The notes below the pieces were generated by a model. It saw only the letters and a program-made list of their open reading frames with translations, did not search any database and was not told the DNA's origin. The translations under genes and the position numbers were made by a program. A DNA stretch of 64,000 nucleotides from Fidelibacterota bacterium (GTDB lineage Bacteria; Fidelibacterota; Marinisomatia; Marinisomatales; UBA1611), in the NCBI GenBank assembly GCA_018658715.1, contig JABHUQ010000109.1, positions 21,511 to 85,510 on the forward strand. The letters run 5' to 3'. Positions 38,885 to 49,109 of this stretch are shown here, in pieces (position 1 is the stretch's first letter; the number at the start of each line of letters is the position of its first letter).

Positions 38885-40729
38885 ATGAAAAAGGTATTTA
38901 TATTAATCATATTAACAAATGCACTCTGGGCGCAAAATTATGCTCCAGGCCATATACTTATTCAAAGTAAAAAGGGTATTACGTTAGATGAATTAAAAAT
39001 CGGACTTGATGCGTCTCGATATCAAGTGGTTAAACCATTAATAAAAAGGGCAAATATTTATTTAGTCCAAATAATTGATAGATCAATATCTGAACCGTCT
39101 GCATTAAAAGAATTAATCGAAAATCCATGGATCCAAAATGCACAGTTTGATCACTATTTAAACCTTCGCCAATCTTTCCCTGATGATCCTAACTTTTCTT
39201 CTCAGTGGGGGATGCATAATACAGGTCAATCATCAGGTGTTGTTGATGCAGATATAGATGCACCAGAAGCTTGGGATATATCAACAGGTGGTACAAATGT
39301 ATTAGGTGACGATATTGTTGTGGCAATTGTTGACGGTGGTTGTATGCTTTCACATACCGACTTAGATGATAATTTATGGGTGAATGGAGATGAAATCCCC
39401 GGGAATAATATTGATGATGATAACGATGGCTATGTGGACGATATTAATGGATGGAATGCTTATAACTCAAATGGGAATATTTCTTCAGATACTCATGGAA
39501 CACATGTAGCTGGAATTGTGGGTGCAGAAGGTGACAATGGAAGCATGGTCGCAGGTGTGAATTGGAATGTAAAATTAATGATTATTATGGGATCAACAAG
39601 TAACACATCTGTCGCATTAGAAGCGTATGGTTATGCCCTTGACCAACGTGTTCTGTACAACGAAACAAATGGGGAACAGGGCGCCTTTGTAGTTGCTACA
39701 AATTCAAGTTTTGGTATTGATTACGCTGATTGTACATCAGGTAGTTATCCATTGTGGGATGAAGCATACACAGCAATGGGTGAAGCGGGAATACTAAGTG
39801 CTGCTGCAACTATTAACTCTGATCAAGATGTGGATGTTATCGGTGATGTACCTACCGGTTGTTTAAGTGATTATCTTGTTAATGTAACTAATACAAATCG
39901 AAGTGACCAAAAGGCATCAGCTGGTTATGGTGATGAAACCATCGATTTAGGTGCACCTGGAAGTAGTATTTTATCAACGTATAGTAATGGTTCTACATCT
40001 TCTTTGTCCGGTACAAGTATGGCTACTCCGCATGTCGCTGGAGCGGTAGGGTTTCTTCATTCCGTCATGTCATCAGGTTTTTGTCAATTGCAAAAGGAAA
40101 ATCCTTCTGAAGGTGCATTAGCCCTTAAATCAATGATTTTAGATGGAGTTGATATCATAAGTTCCCTTGAGAATATTACTATCTCAGGAGGACGACTTAA
40201 TTTGTATAATTCAGCATTGTTAGTTGAAGGTTTTATGGCAGCAGATTCTCTTGACCCAAATCCTGTTTCTAATCTTATTGGAGATGGATCGTCAGGCACA
40301 ACTATTTATTTATCTTGGGATAATCCGTTAACCCTTTTTGGTGGATACCCAATCACAGATTTTGAAAATGATTTATATCGGAATGGTAATTTTGTAGAAT
40401 CAATTTCATCTACATATTCTACCTATACAGATGCACCTGTTTTTCCTGGGGTATCCTATGAGTATACGTTTATCACTCGCCTAACAGAAAATGATTCATT
40501 GAGTGTACCAGTATCTATAGTTGTTGAAGCAGAAGCAGGTGAATGTCCTTTAGCTGATCCCACGATGGATGGGATTGTGAATGTATTGGATATTATAAAA
40601 ACGCTAAGATTTATTTTAGGTTTTAATACCCCTAACACAGATGAATTCTGTGCGTCAGATGTTGACTTTGATGGAGCATTAACCGTTTATGATTTATTGA
40701 TTATATCCGATATTATTATGGGTGGTTAA
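38885..40729 (+). CDS. Secreted subtilisin-like (S8) serine protease with C-terminal dockerin-like repeats
   Basis: QWGMHNTGQ, VVAIVDGG, DTHGTHVAGIVGA, LSGTSMATPHVAGAV; C-terminal DPTMDGIVNVLDIIKTLRFILG ... DVDFDGALTVYDLLIISDIIMGG. Confidence 0.9.
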   Translation: MKKVFILIILTNALWAQNYAPGHILIQSKKGITLDELKIGLDASRYQVVKPLIKRANIYLVQIIDRSISEPSALKELIENPWIQNAQFDHYLNLRQSFPDDPNFSSQWGMHNTGQSSGVVDADIDAPEAWDISTGGTNVLGDDIVVAIVDGGCMLSHTDLDDNLWVNGDEIPGNNIDDDNDGYVDDINGWNAYNSNGNISSDTHGTHVAGIVGAEGDNGSMVAGVNWNVKLMIIMGSTSNTSVALEAYGYALDQRVLYNETNGEQGAFVVATNSSFGIDYADCTSGSYPLWDEAYTAMGEAGILSAAATINSDQDVDVIGDVPTGCLSDYLVNVTNTNRSDQKASAGYGDETIDLGAPGSSILSTYSNGSTSSLSGTSMATPHVAGAVGFLHSVMSSGFCQLQKENPSEGALALKSMILDGVDIISSLENITISGGRLNLYNSALLVEGFMAADSLDPNPVSNLIGDGSSGTTIYLSWDNPLTLFGGYPITDFENDLYRNGNFVESISSTYSTYTDAPVFPGVSYEYTFITRLTENDSLSVPVSIVVEAEAGECPLADPTMDGIVNVLDIIKTLRFILGFNTPNTDEFCASDVDFDGALTVYDLLIISDIIMGG

Positions 40730-40881
40730 CCTATTATTTGACTTGTAATATATCTAAAATCATGTGAATCGGTAGAAGATAAAATAATATTTATTATAAT
40801 TTAAATCTTCAATTTATAAATATTCACATCCTTTTTTTCAGGGGAAAATTGGAAGATCATAATTTTTTCGGATACGAATAG

Positions 40882-41409
40882 TTACTCTTTTAATAATCGA
40901 TCAATGACTCCAATCATTTCTTGAAATTCTATTGGATTGTATAAACGAGTTAAAAAAGCAATTTTCCCAGATTTATCAATAACAATATTTCGGGTAACAC
41001 CACTATTTCTTTCGGCAAATAATGAGAACACATTTGCGCCGGGATCTAATGCTAAGGGGTATGTTATTTTCATTGTTTTAGCAAATTCTTTTACAACCTC
41101 AAGTGGTTCATCACGATCTACACCAATAACATTTAGCCCTTTGGCGCGATAGATTTGCCAAATTTCTTTCTCAATATGGGGCATTTCAACTCGACATACG
41201 GAACACCAACTTGCTGTAAATTGTAGCAGTGTAACTTCACCTAATAATGAGTCAAGTGTTATAGTTGATTCATTAATTAATTCTGCTTTAAAAGGAGGGC
41301 AGTCATCTCCAACTTTGACAATGAATCCGCGAGTATCTTGCTCTTCTCCAAAAAGAAAGGTGAAAACAATTACAGCAAAAATTCGTAAATTTTTTTTAAC
41401 TATTCTCAT
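40882..41409 (-). CDS. TlpA/ResA-like thioredoxin-family protein
   Basis: LLQFTASWCSVCRVEMPHIEKEI (CxxC), signal peptide. Confidence 0.85.
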   Translation of the reverse strand: MRIVKKNLRIFAVIVFTFLFGEEQDTRGFIVKVGDDCPPFKAELINESTITLDSLLGEVTLLQFTASWCSVCRVEMPHIEKEIWQIYRAKGLNVIGVDRDEPLEVVKEFAKTMKITYPLALDPGANVFSLFAERNSGVTRNIVIDKSGKIAFLTRLYNPIEFQEMIGVIDRLLKE

Positions 41410-41417
41410 GGGTTAGT

Positions 41418-42374
41418 TTAATCTATATAGAACCCATTGTTAACCATCCAATCATCTGAAACAAATTTCCCGATATAATTGCGTATTCCATCCGGTAAAA
41501 TGGCCAATACATTTGCATCTTTGGGTAATGATTGTGCAGCTTGAAGCATTCCCCATGCAACAGATCCGCTGCTACCACCACATAGTAATCCTTCATCTTT
41601 GATAAGGCTTCTAGCCGTTGTAAATGAATCTTGATCATTTACTTTTACATATTGGTCAACCAAATTATTATCTAGGACATCTGGGAAAAAATCATATCCA
41701 ATTCCTTCAACATGATAAGAATTCACATCTGTGCCACCTCCTAAAATGGAGCCAAATGGATCAATACCAACAATTTTAATATTTGGGATTTCTTCCTTTA
41801 ATCGTTTGGCGACACCTGTAATGGTTCCACCAGTACCAGCACCTATGACAACCATATCAAGATCTGACCCGAATTCTGATAATATTTCTTTAGCTGTACC
41901 GTAGTAATGAGCATCAGGATTATTAGGATTTGCATATTGATCCAAAATATGTGAATTCGGAATTTCTTTTTGTAATCGTTCAGCTACTTTGATGAGTCCT
42001 TCTGGATCGTCATGGGCTGCCTCTGTGGGTGTTCTTACAATTGTTGCTCCCAATGCTTTTAATACGACTTCTTTCTCCATACTCATTTTTTCTGGCATAG
42101 TGATAATTAGATTATATCCTTTCACTGCAGATGCTAATGCAAGTCCGATTCCTGTATTTCCGGAAGTAGGCTCAATTAATGTATCACCGGGCTTAATACG
42201 GCCATCTTTCTCAGCTTCTTCAACCATCCTTAAGCCAATGCGATCTTTTAATGAACCTCCAGCATTTAGGAATTCACATTTAGCATATAAGTTGCAATCT
42301 AATTGAGATCCTATTTTATTTAATTTTACTATAGGTGTTTGCCCTATGGCTTCCAAAATGGTGTTCAAAGACAT
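41418..42374 (-). CDS. PLP-dependent cysteine synthase / cystathionine beta-synthase-like
   Basis: [17 protein letters not shown] (PLP Lys), [25 protein letters not shown]-terminal [11 protein letters not shown]...[20 protein letters not shown] is CBS-like. Confidence 0.9.
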   Translation of the reverse strand: MSLNTILEAIGQTPIVKLNKIGSQLDCNLYAKCEFLNAGGSLKDRIGLRMVEEAEKDGRIKPGDTLIEPTSGNTGIGLALASAVKGYNLIITMPEKMSMEKEVVLKALGATIVRTPTEAAHDDPEGLIKVAERLQKEIPNSHILDQYANPNNPDAHYYGTAKEILSEFGSDLDMVVIGAGTGGTITGVAKRLKEEIPNIKIVGIDPFGSILGGGTDVNSYHVEGIGYDFFPDVLDNNLVDQYVKVNDQDSFTTARSLIKDEGLLCGGSSGSVAWGMLQAAQSLPKDANVLAILPDGIRNYIGKFVSDDWMVNNGFYID

Positions 42375-42458
42375 CAGTTTCCTTTCAAATCAGTTAATCA
42401 ATTCAGTAATTTCAATATAATAAGTTACACACATTATATACAAAACGATGGAGGACAA

Positions 42459-42617
42459 ATGTCAAATCGATTAAAAAATATAATAGCAGTGATTATTGGA
42501 GTAGGGCGTGGTATAGGCCGTGCAACAGAAAATGCGTATTGTTTTTTAGCAAGCAATAAAATAAGTTACATTAATAGATATGCCTTAAATGTGGATGGAG
42601 GTATTATTGTTCAATGA
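42459..42617 (+). pseudogene. Internally deleted short-chain dehydrogenase/reductase remnant
   Basis: MSNRLKNIIAVIIGVGRGIGRATEN (SDR N-terminal Gly motif) joined directly to AYCFLASNKISYINRYALNVDGGIIVQ (SDR C-terminus); central catalytic region absent. Confidence 0.75.
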
Positions 42618-43111
42618 ATAAGAATATTCTAATTATTTCATCTACTTCTGGCAATAATTATTCTCTCGCTAACTCTTTTAAAAAAAAGTTAGATTATTTA
42701 GGGAATGATTCAAGTATTTTAAACTTGGAAGATTATGATTTACCCTTATTTAAGCCAAATGAGATTGCTCTAGAAGATGTAATTGATTCTCTAATAAAAA
42801 AATTCAAAAGTGCTGATGGTTATATATTTTGTTCTCCTGAATATAATGGAGGAATCACACCCATATTAACGAATGCAATAACTTGGATTTCAACTAGATC
42901 AAAAAATTGGCGAGATACTTTTAATAATAAATCATGTTTAATTGCCACATTTAGTGGTGGCCCTGGAATACGTTTTTTAACATCATTTCGCTTGCAATGT
43001 GAATACATTGGCTTAGTCGTAATGCCACGTACAATTTCAGTAACATCTTATAATGCTCCCAAGGATGAATCCGTTATAAAGTCTTTAAAACAATTAATGA
43101 TGCATATATAA
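42614..43111 (+). CDS. NADPH-dependent FMN reductase family protein
   Basis: ILIISSTSGNNYSLANSF..., DGYIFCSPEYNGGITPILTNAITW. Confidence 0.88.
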   Translation: MNKNILIISSTSGNNYSLANSFKKKLDYLGNDSSILNLEDYDLPLFKPNEIALEDVIDSLIKKFKSADGYIFCSPEYNGGITPILTNAITWISTRSKNWRDTFNNKSCLIATFSGGPGIRFLTSFRLQCEYIGLVVMPRTISVTSYNAPKDESVIKSLKQLMMHI

Positions 43112-43138
43112 AAAAAGGGCTTGTTTGAGCCCTTTTTT
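43111..43138. terminator. Bidirectional terminator
   Basis: AAAAAAGGGCTTGTTTGAGCCCTTTTTT between convergent genes. Confidence 0.85.
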
Positions 43139-43152
43139 CGTTCGCCATTTTT

Positions 43153-43584
43153 TTAATTGATTATAATAGTTCGAGCTTCAGGCTCAACAACTTCTTCTTT
43201 TGGAATAGACATTGATAAAACACCGTTTTTAAAGGATGCTTTAATGTTTTCTTCTTTTACATTTTCAGGTAGTTTAAAACTTCTGCAAAAAGATCCTGAA
43301 TTACGCTCTTTAATAACGAAATAATCATCTTCATCTTGCTTTAATTCACTTCGCTCACCTTTTATTGTTAATACACCATCTAATAGTTCTATAGATACGT
43401 CTTTTTTTGACATACCTGGTATATCAGCTGTTAATGAAAATGACGTTTCATTTTCTTCAATATCAACCGAAGGGTTCCAAGGTTTAGAATGTTGTAAAGA
43501 ATAATCTTTATCTAACAAATTGTTAAATATTTTATCAAAATCATTCATTATGTTTGATCGCGGTGTCCATCTTACAAGTGTCAT
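43153..43584 (-). CDS. Small heat shock protein, Hsp20/alpha-crystallin family
   Basis: LTADIPGMSKKDVSIELLDGVLTIKGER...FCRSFKLPENVKEENIKASFKNGVLSMSIPK. Confidence 0.95.
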   Translation of the reverse strand: MTLVRWTPRSNIMNDFDKIFNNLLDKDYSLQHSKPWNPSVDIEENETSFSLTADIPGMSKKDVSIELLDGVLTIKGERSELKQDEDDYFVIKERNSGSFCRSFKLPENVKEENIKASFKNGVLSMSIPKEEVVEPEARTIIIN

Positions 43585-43877
43585 AATTGACTCCTTTTTT
43601 TCTTTTTAATTAATTTTTAAAAAAACTTTCACCCAATTAACTCAAATCGTATACCAAAGTTAATAAAGTGATAATATGCTATACGTAATTGCAGATATGG
43701 CGTATAATAGATTTTTACAATTTTAATATCAGCCAATATGACTTATAATAATTGATTTATCAATAAAAATTTCAAAATACATCATGATTTACAAATTAAA
43801 AACCTAAGTTCAACTCGTTGGATGATGGTAGTATGAGCCGTAATTTCACCACTTAATTAAAGGATAAATAACACAAT

Positions 43878-45113
43878 ATGAACACGTTAGCATTATTTGG
43901 GGGAACGCCAGTAAGAGAAAAATCTTTTCCGAGTTGGCCAAAACCGACTCAAAAATTAACAGATGCTTTATTAAATACACTTCATAATGATCTATGGGGA
44001 GTTGGATCAAATATAAATAAAGAATTCAATGATGCATTTGCTTCATTTCAAGATGCAAAATATAGCATATCAACAAGTTCAGGTACATCTGCTTTATGGG
44101 TAGCATTGAAAGCAGCTGGCGTGAATGCAGGTGATGAAGTTATTGTGCCAGCATATACCTTTATTGCAACGGCATCTTCCGTACTAATGGCTAATGCTGT
44201 GCCTGTTTTCGTAGATATTAATATTGAAACAGGGAATATAAATCCAGCATTAATTGAAGATGCAATAACGGAGAAAACAAAAGTAATTTTACCTGTTCAT
44301 ATTGCTGGGAATCCAGCAGATATGGATGCCATATTAGCGATTGGGAAAAAACATGGCATCCATATTATAGAAGATGCTGCTCAAGCACATGGCGCTGAAT
44401 GGGATAGCACAAAAGTCGGTGCACTTGGATTGGGAGGTATCTTTAGTTTCCAAACATCAAAGAATATGTCTGCAGGTGAAGGTGGTGCTATAGTTACAAA
44501 TGATCAAGCATTTGCGGAAAAGTGTTTTTCATATCATAATTGTGGGCGTGTAACAGGTGGAGATTGGTATGAGCATTCTCATTTAGGTGGAAATTTTAGA
44601 TTGGGCGCATTCCAGGCAAGTATGTTACTTCCACAATTAGACACACTGCCAGAAGATATTATTCTACGGAATAAAAATAAATCTAAATTAGATAAAGTAT
44701 TAAATGATATAGAAGGTATTACACCACAAAAAATGTTAGAAAAATCCACTAATTCTGCAAACCATCTCATATTAAGTCGATATGATAAAACTGCATTTAA
44801 TGGAATACCGAGAGAAACATTTTTTAAAGCCATGCAAGCTGAAGGCATTTACACTTATCAAGGTTATGCACCTTTATATCGTGAAAGGTTATTCATAACT
44901 AACGAGGGAGAATATCCTTGGTTAAAAGGATATAATTATTTAGAACTAAAATTACCTGAAACGGAACGATTAGCTGATGAAGAATCCATTTGGTTGCGGC
45001 AAAATCATTTACTTGGAAATGTTGATGATATTATGGATGTAGCTAATGCATTTTCAAAAGTCACTGAAGAAATGAGAAAAAATCCAGATCCGTTTTTAAC
45101 ATACAATACATAA
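43878..45113 (+). CDS. DegT/DnrJ/EryC1/StrS family aminotransferase
   Basis: SISTSSGTSALWVALKAAGVNAGDEVIVPAYTFIATASSVL; IIEDAAQAHGAEW; FSFQTSKNMSAGEGGAIVT (PLP Lys). Confidence 0.93.
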   Translation: MNTLALFGGTPVREKSFPSWPKPTQKLTDALLNTLHNDLWGVGSNINKEFNDAFASFQDAKYSISTSSGTSALWVALKAAGVNAGDEVIVPAYTFIATASSVLMANAVPVFVDINIETGNINPALIEDAITEKTKVILPVHIAGNPADMDAILAIGKKHGIHIIEDAAQAHGAEWDSTKVGALGLGGIFSFQTSKNMSAGEGGAIVTNDQAFAEKCFSYHNCGRVTGGDWYEHSHLGGNFRLGAFQASMLLPQLDTLPEDIILRNKNKSKLDKVLNDIEGITPQKMLEKSTNSANHLILSRYDKTAFNGIPRETFFKAMQAEGIYTYQGYAPLYRERLFITNEGEYPWLKGYNYLELKLPETERLADEESIWLRQNHLLGNVDDIMDVANAFSKVTEEMRKNPDPFLTYNT

Positions 45114-45122
45114 GGGAAAATA

Positions 45123-46568
45123 ATGGGAAAACAACAATTAAATCTTCATGAACTACTGGGAGCAGTTAATATTTCAGCTGATTGGGTAGGATTACGTGAA
45201 GTTTATGAGAAGGTAACACCAAGAATGGTACGTGATGGCGTCCCAGTAGCTAATGGGATTTTCAGTTCGCATGGCATTATGGTGGAAGTACTAGCTAATG
45301 GTCAATTTGGGTATTATGGTACATCTGATTTAAGTCCGAGTGGCATAGCGCGTGCTTCAGAAAAAGCCTATCAACAAGCAAAATTAGCCGCAAAATATAG
45401 TTTGGTCCAATTCACAGATGTTGCCAGGCCAGCCTTTAAGGGTACATACCAATCACCCTTTAAAAAAAATGGTCAAACACTCTCAGCCAGTGAATTGAAT
45501 GAAATATTACTAAAATCAAATCAAGCATTAAAGGTTTCGGATAAAATTGTAAGCGCTTCATCGATCATCCAAGTGTTAGAAACCCAATTTAATTTCGTTA
45601 GTTCAAATGGAAGTGATATTACTCAAGATTTTCTCATGATAGAAGCAGATCTGTCTGCAACTGCTGTGGATGGAGCAAATCAACAAACAAGAACATTTGG
45701 TGGTATGAGAGGAAATTGTAAACAAATTGGGATGGAATATTTTGATTCTGTTGATTTAATTCACCAAGCAAAAACCATTGGTGAAGAAGCACTAGAATTA
45801 TTAGAAGCTGAAGAATGCCCAACGGGTGATATGGATGTAATTTTAGCTCCCGATCAAATGATGCTACAAATTCATGAAAGTGTTGGTCATGCATTAGAAG
45901 TGGATAGAATTTTGGGCGATGAACGGAATTATGCTGGTTGGAGTTTTGTAAAATTAGAAGATTTTGGTTCACTTCAATATGGTTCAGAGCATATGAACAT
46001 TACATTTGATCCTACTGTTTCAAATGAATTTGCATCTTATGGTTACGATGATGGTGGATTAAAAGCAGAACGTGAATATATTATTAAAGATGGGAAATTA
46101 TTACGTGGGCTTGGAGGTATGGAAAGCCAAATTCGGTCTGGAGTTGATGGTGTGGCTAATTTCCGTGCAAGTAACTGGAATCGTGCCCCGATTGATCGGA
46201 TGGCGAATTTAAATCTTGAACCAGGGAATTCCACGAGAGATGAAATGATTGAATCAGTGGAATATGGTGTATATATGGAAAGTAATCGCTCATGGTCTAT
46301 TGATGATTATCGGAATAAGTTCCAATTTGGATGCGAATATGGGAAACTGATTGAGAATGGTAAATTGACAAAAACAGTTAAAAATCCAAATTATCGTGGT
46401 ATTAGTAATCCATTTTGGAACAGTCTGAAAATGGTGGGTAATAAAAATACACTTGGCATCTATGGTACACCTAATTGTGGAAAAGGAGAGCCCAATCAAG
46501 TGATTCGTGTTGGCCATGCATCTCCACTATGTTTATTTGAAAATATTCAAGTTTTTGGGGGAGCATAA
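45123..46568 (+). CDS. tldD: TldD/PmbA family metalloprotease, TldD-like catalytic subunit
   Basis: MLQIHESVGHALEVDRILGDERNYAG contains the HExxxH metal-binding motif. Confidence 0.88.
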   Translation: MGKQQLNLHELLGAVNISADWVGLREVYEKVTPRMVRDGVPVANGIFSSHGIMVEVLANGQFGYYGTSDLSPSGIARASEKAYQQAKLAAKYSLVQFTDVARPAFKGTYQSPFKKNGQTLSASELNEILLKSNQALKVSDKIVSASSIIQVLETQFNFVSSNGSDITQDFLMIEADLSATAVDGANQQTRTFGGMRGNCKQIGMEYFDSVDLIHQAKTIGEEALELLEAEECPTGDMDVILAPDQMMLQIHESVGHALEVDRILGDERNYAGWSFVKLEDFGSLQYGSEHMNITFDPTVSNEFASYGYDDGGLKAEREYIIKDGKLLRGLGGMESQIRSGVDGVANFRASNWNRAPIDRMANLNLEPGNSTRDEMIESVEYGVYMESNRSWSIDDYRNKFQFGCEYGKLIENGKLTKTVKNPNYRGISNPFWNSLKMVGNKNTLGIYGTPNCGKGEPNQVIRVGHASPLCLFENIQVFGGA

Positions 46569-46570
46569 TC

Positions 46571-47893
46571 ATGAAAAATCATTTTAAAGATTTATCATTT
46601 AAACTTTTTGATGCATTAATTGAAGGTGAAATATTATCTACATCTTTTAGTGGTGAAAACAGTCAATTTATTCGATTAAACCAAGCGAAAGTAAGGCAAA
46701 CTGGATTAGTAGATGATTTTGACTTAGGACTCAAACTTATTTCTGATGGAAGAACAACCTCTGGTAGTTTAACCTTATCAGGCAATTTGGAGAAAGATGA
46801 AACTCAAGCTATTTCTTTACTTACAACCTTAAGGAGTGAAATCTCTCAATTACCTAAAGATCCCTATATTGTTATGCCTTCGGGAGCACCATCCAGTGAA
46901 AATATTACAGTCGGGAATGGTCTACCATTCGAAAATGCAACTGAAGCTCTTATTCCATCTTTGAGTGATACTGATTTTGTCGGTATTTGGGCCAGTGGTA
47001 AAATATACCGTGGGAATGCCAATTCGTTTGGACAATTTCATTGGTTTGAAACAGACAATTTTGCATTAGATTATTCTTTGGTCACGCCAGAACATCAGAT
47101 GGTGAAAGGAACCTTTGCTGGGAAGGATTGGGATCAGGCAAATTATGAACAAAATATTAAGAATAGTTTAAAGAAATTAGAATTAATGAATCGTAAACCT
47201 GTGAAAATTAAACCAGGTGATTATCGTACATGGTTTGAACCTGCTGCTGTTTCTGGTTTTCTTGATATGTTCTCCTGGAATGGAATTAGTGAAGCATCCT
47301 TACAGCAAGGGAGTAGTAGCTTTGGTAAAATGCGACACGATGGAATTCAACTTTCACCCCACTTTACTTTAAGTGAAGATTTCTCATCTGGAATGGTACC
47401 ACGATTTAATGGAAATGGGGAAGTGGCGGAAGAAAGTCGCACTCTCATTGAAAATGGACAATTAATACAGACATTGATTAGCTCAAGAACAGCTGCGGAA
47501 TATGGCGTTGAATCGAACCAAGCTGAATCGGGCGAATATTTAAGAGCACCAATCATGAACCCAGGGAATCTAACTCAGGATAATGTGGTAGAAACTATTG
47601 GTGATGGCCTATTTTTATCCAATATTCATTATTTAAATTGGAGTGATAATCCTGGTGGGCGAGTAACAGGTTTAACGCGATATGCTTGTTTTAAAGTTGA
47701 AAATGGTGAAATTGTAGCACCTATTGAAACTATGCGATTTGATGATACGTTTTATCGCTATTTTGGGACAGAATTAGAAGCAATAGGTGACACAACATTC
47801 GTATTACCTGAAGTTGGCTCATATGGTGGACGTGATATAGGCGGAACAGTTTGCCCTGGTATTTTGGTTAAGTCCTTTTCGCTGACTCTTTAA
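46571..47893 (+). CDS. TldD/PmbA family, TldE(PmbA)-like partner subunit
   Basis: TldE-like; lacks HExxxH; adjacent to the TldD-like gene. Confidence 0.82.
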   Translation: MKNHFKDLSFKLFDALIEGEILSTSFSGENSQFIRLNQAKVRQTGLVDDFDLGLKLISDGRTTSGSLTLSGNLEKDETQAISLLTTLRSEISQLPKDPYIVMPSGAPSSENITVGNGLPFENATEALIPSLSDTDFVGIWASGKIYRGNANSFGQFHWFETDNFALDYSLVTPEHQMVKGTFAGKDWDQANYEQNIKNSLKKLELMNRKPVKIKPGDYRTWFEPAAVSGFLDMFSWNGISEASLQQGSSSFGKMRHDGIQLSPHFTLSEDFSSGMVPRFNGNGEVAEESRTLIENGQLIQTLISSRTAAEYGVESNQAESGEYLRAPIMNPGNLTQDNVVETIGDGLFLSNIHYLNWSDNPGGRVTGLTRYACFKVENGEIVAPIETMRFDDTFYRYFGTELEAIGDTTFVLPEVGSYGGRDIGGTVCPGILVKSFSLTL

Positions 47894-48984
47894 ACTTGTT
47901 CCATGGCATTGTCATACATAGGAACCATTGACTGCCAGTCGAAGGGTTGAGCAATAGAGTGAAAATGTGTTGAGCGTACAGTTTCAATATTATCTATTGC
48001 CCAGATTAATTTTTGATATAATTCATTTTCTTCTTTAAATAAATGTTCACCATGTTGATCTGGGGGAATGAGTTCCGGATAAGTAAGTCTATTGGGAAGT
48101 ATAGGCCATGTATCACAATACATGGCCTCCATCACACTTCCACCAAAAAATTCTTGGTTTGATGTAACAGGCAATATATCTGCTTTCCATAACCACTGAG
48201 CATAGCGCGAAAATGAATCAGCAAAGCCCCATTGGACAATATGGGATTGAAACGATTTTTCTGCGTTAATAAACGTTTCAGGATATTGACTAAAATTTTC
48301 GCCAAGAACAGCTAATTGAAAATTAAAACCATTATTTTTTACTTTTCCTAAGACATTAAAAAATGATTCTGGATTTTTATCATATTCCCATCGATGATTC
48401 CATAGAATGATGGGTAAATCTTGATGATCAGATTTATGTTCATCAAATTTCGCTAAATCCATTCCAAGGTGAAGCACCCGACATTTTTCGCGAATAGTAT
48501 TTACAGAATCTAATTCTTGATGATCGGGGAAGTGGCGCAAAAAACGTGGAAGTGCATTTAGAAATGAATCCATATGAAAATCTGAATTAAAAAAAACAGT
48601 ATCTGTTGCAAGGGCAGAAGCATAATTAATAAATCCATAATGTGTATCACGTTTTTGTTGAATATCTCTATCTGTTGGTGACCATGGATAAGATAATTGA
48701 TTTTCATGGAAATAAATTGCTGTTGGAATACCATGAGATTTAGATTTTGTTAATGCTAAAAATGTAGTTAAGTCTAGCATATCTGTCGCTAATATTAAAT
48801 CTGGTCGCCAGTCCATCGTATTAAACAATCTAGCGAGTGTGACAGCTCCACCATGCATACGCCATTTCCAGAATTGGCCCTTTAGAGTTAATAATCGAAT
48901 ATTGTGGGAACTAATTTTAGCAAATCCTTCTGCCCATTGTTGATGGGAACCAGTAAAATAAGGTTCTATGAGAAGAATATTCAC
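47890..48984 (-). CDS. DUF3524/GTDC1-like glycosyltransferase, related to tRNA-queuosine mannosyltransferase
   Basis: MNILLIEPYFTGSHQQWAEGFAKISSHNIRLLTLKGQFWKWRMHGGAVTLA; IYFHENQLSYPWSPTDRDIQQKRDTHYGFINYASALATDTVFFNSDFH; WNHRWEYDKNPESFF. Confidence 0.85.
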   Translation of the reverse strand: MNILLIEPYFTGSHQQWAEGFAKISSHNIRLLTLKGQFWKWRMHGGAVTLARLFNTMDWRPDLILATDMLDLTTFLALTKSKSHGIPTAIYFHENQLSYPWSPTDRDIQQKRDTHYGFINYASALATDTVFFNSDFHMDSFLNALPRFLRHFPDHQELDSVNTIREKCRVLHLGMDLAKFDEHKSDHQDLPIILWNHRWEYDKNPESFFNVLGKVKNNGFNFQLAVLGENFSQYPETFINAEKSFQSHIVQWGFADSFSRYAQWLWKADILPVTSNQEFFGGSVMEAMYCDTWPILPNRLTYPELIPPDQHGEHLFKEENELYQKLIWAIDNIETVRSTHFHSIAQPFDWQSMVPMYDNAMEQV

Positions 48985-49025
48985 ATCTAAATATACTAAT
49001 AATTAAAATATGGTTTGATTATTAG

Positions 49026-49109
49026 TACCCGGGACTGGACTTGAACCAGCACGTTCTTTCGAACACACGGACCTGAACCGTGCGCGTCTACCAATTCCGC
49101 CACCCGGGC
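49026..49109 (-). tRNA. tRNA-Leu (anticodon CAG)
   Basis: Reverse complement GCCCGGGTGGCGGAATTGGTAGACGCGCACGGTTCAGGTCCGTG...GGTTCAAGTCCAGTCCCGGGTA; long variable arm; loop TTCAGGT. Confidence 0.95.

Noticed and set aside
42339-42458. N-terminal part of ORF 42339-42617 as protein
   Set aside because: Overlaps the start of the minus-strand CBS-like gene and its promoter region; the SDR homology begins only at the ATG at 42459.
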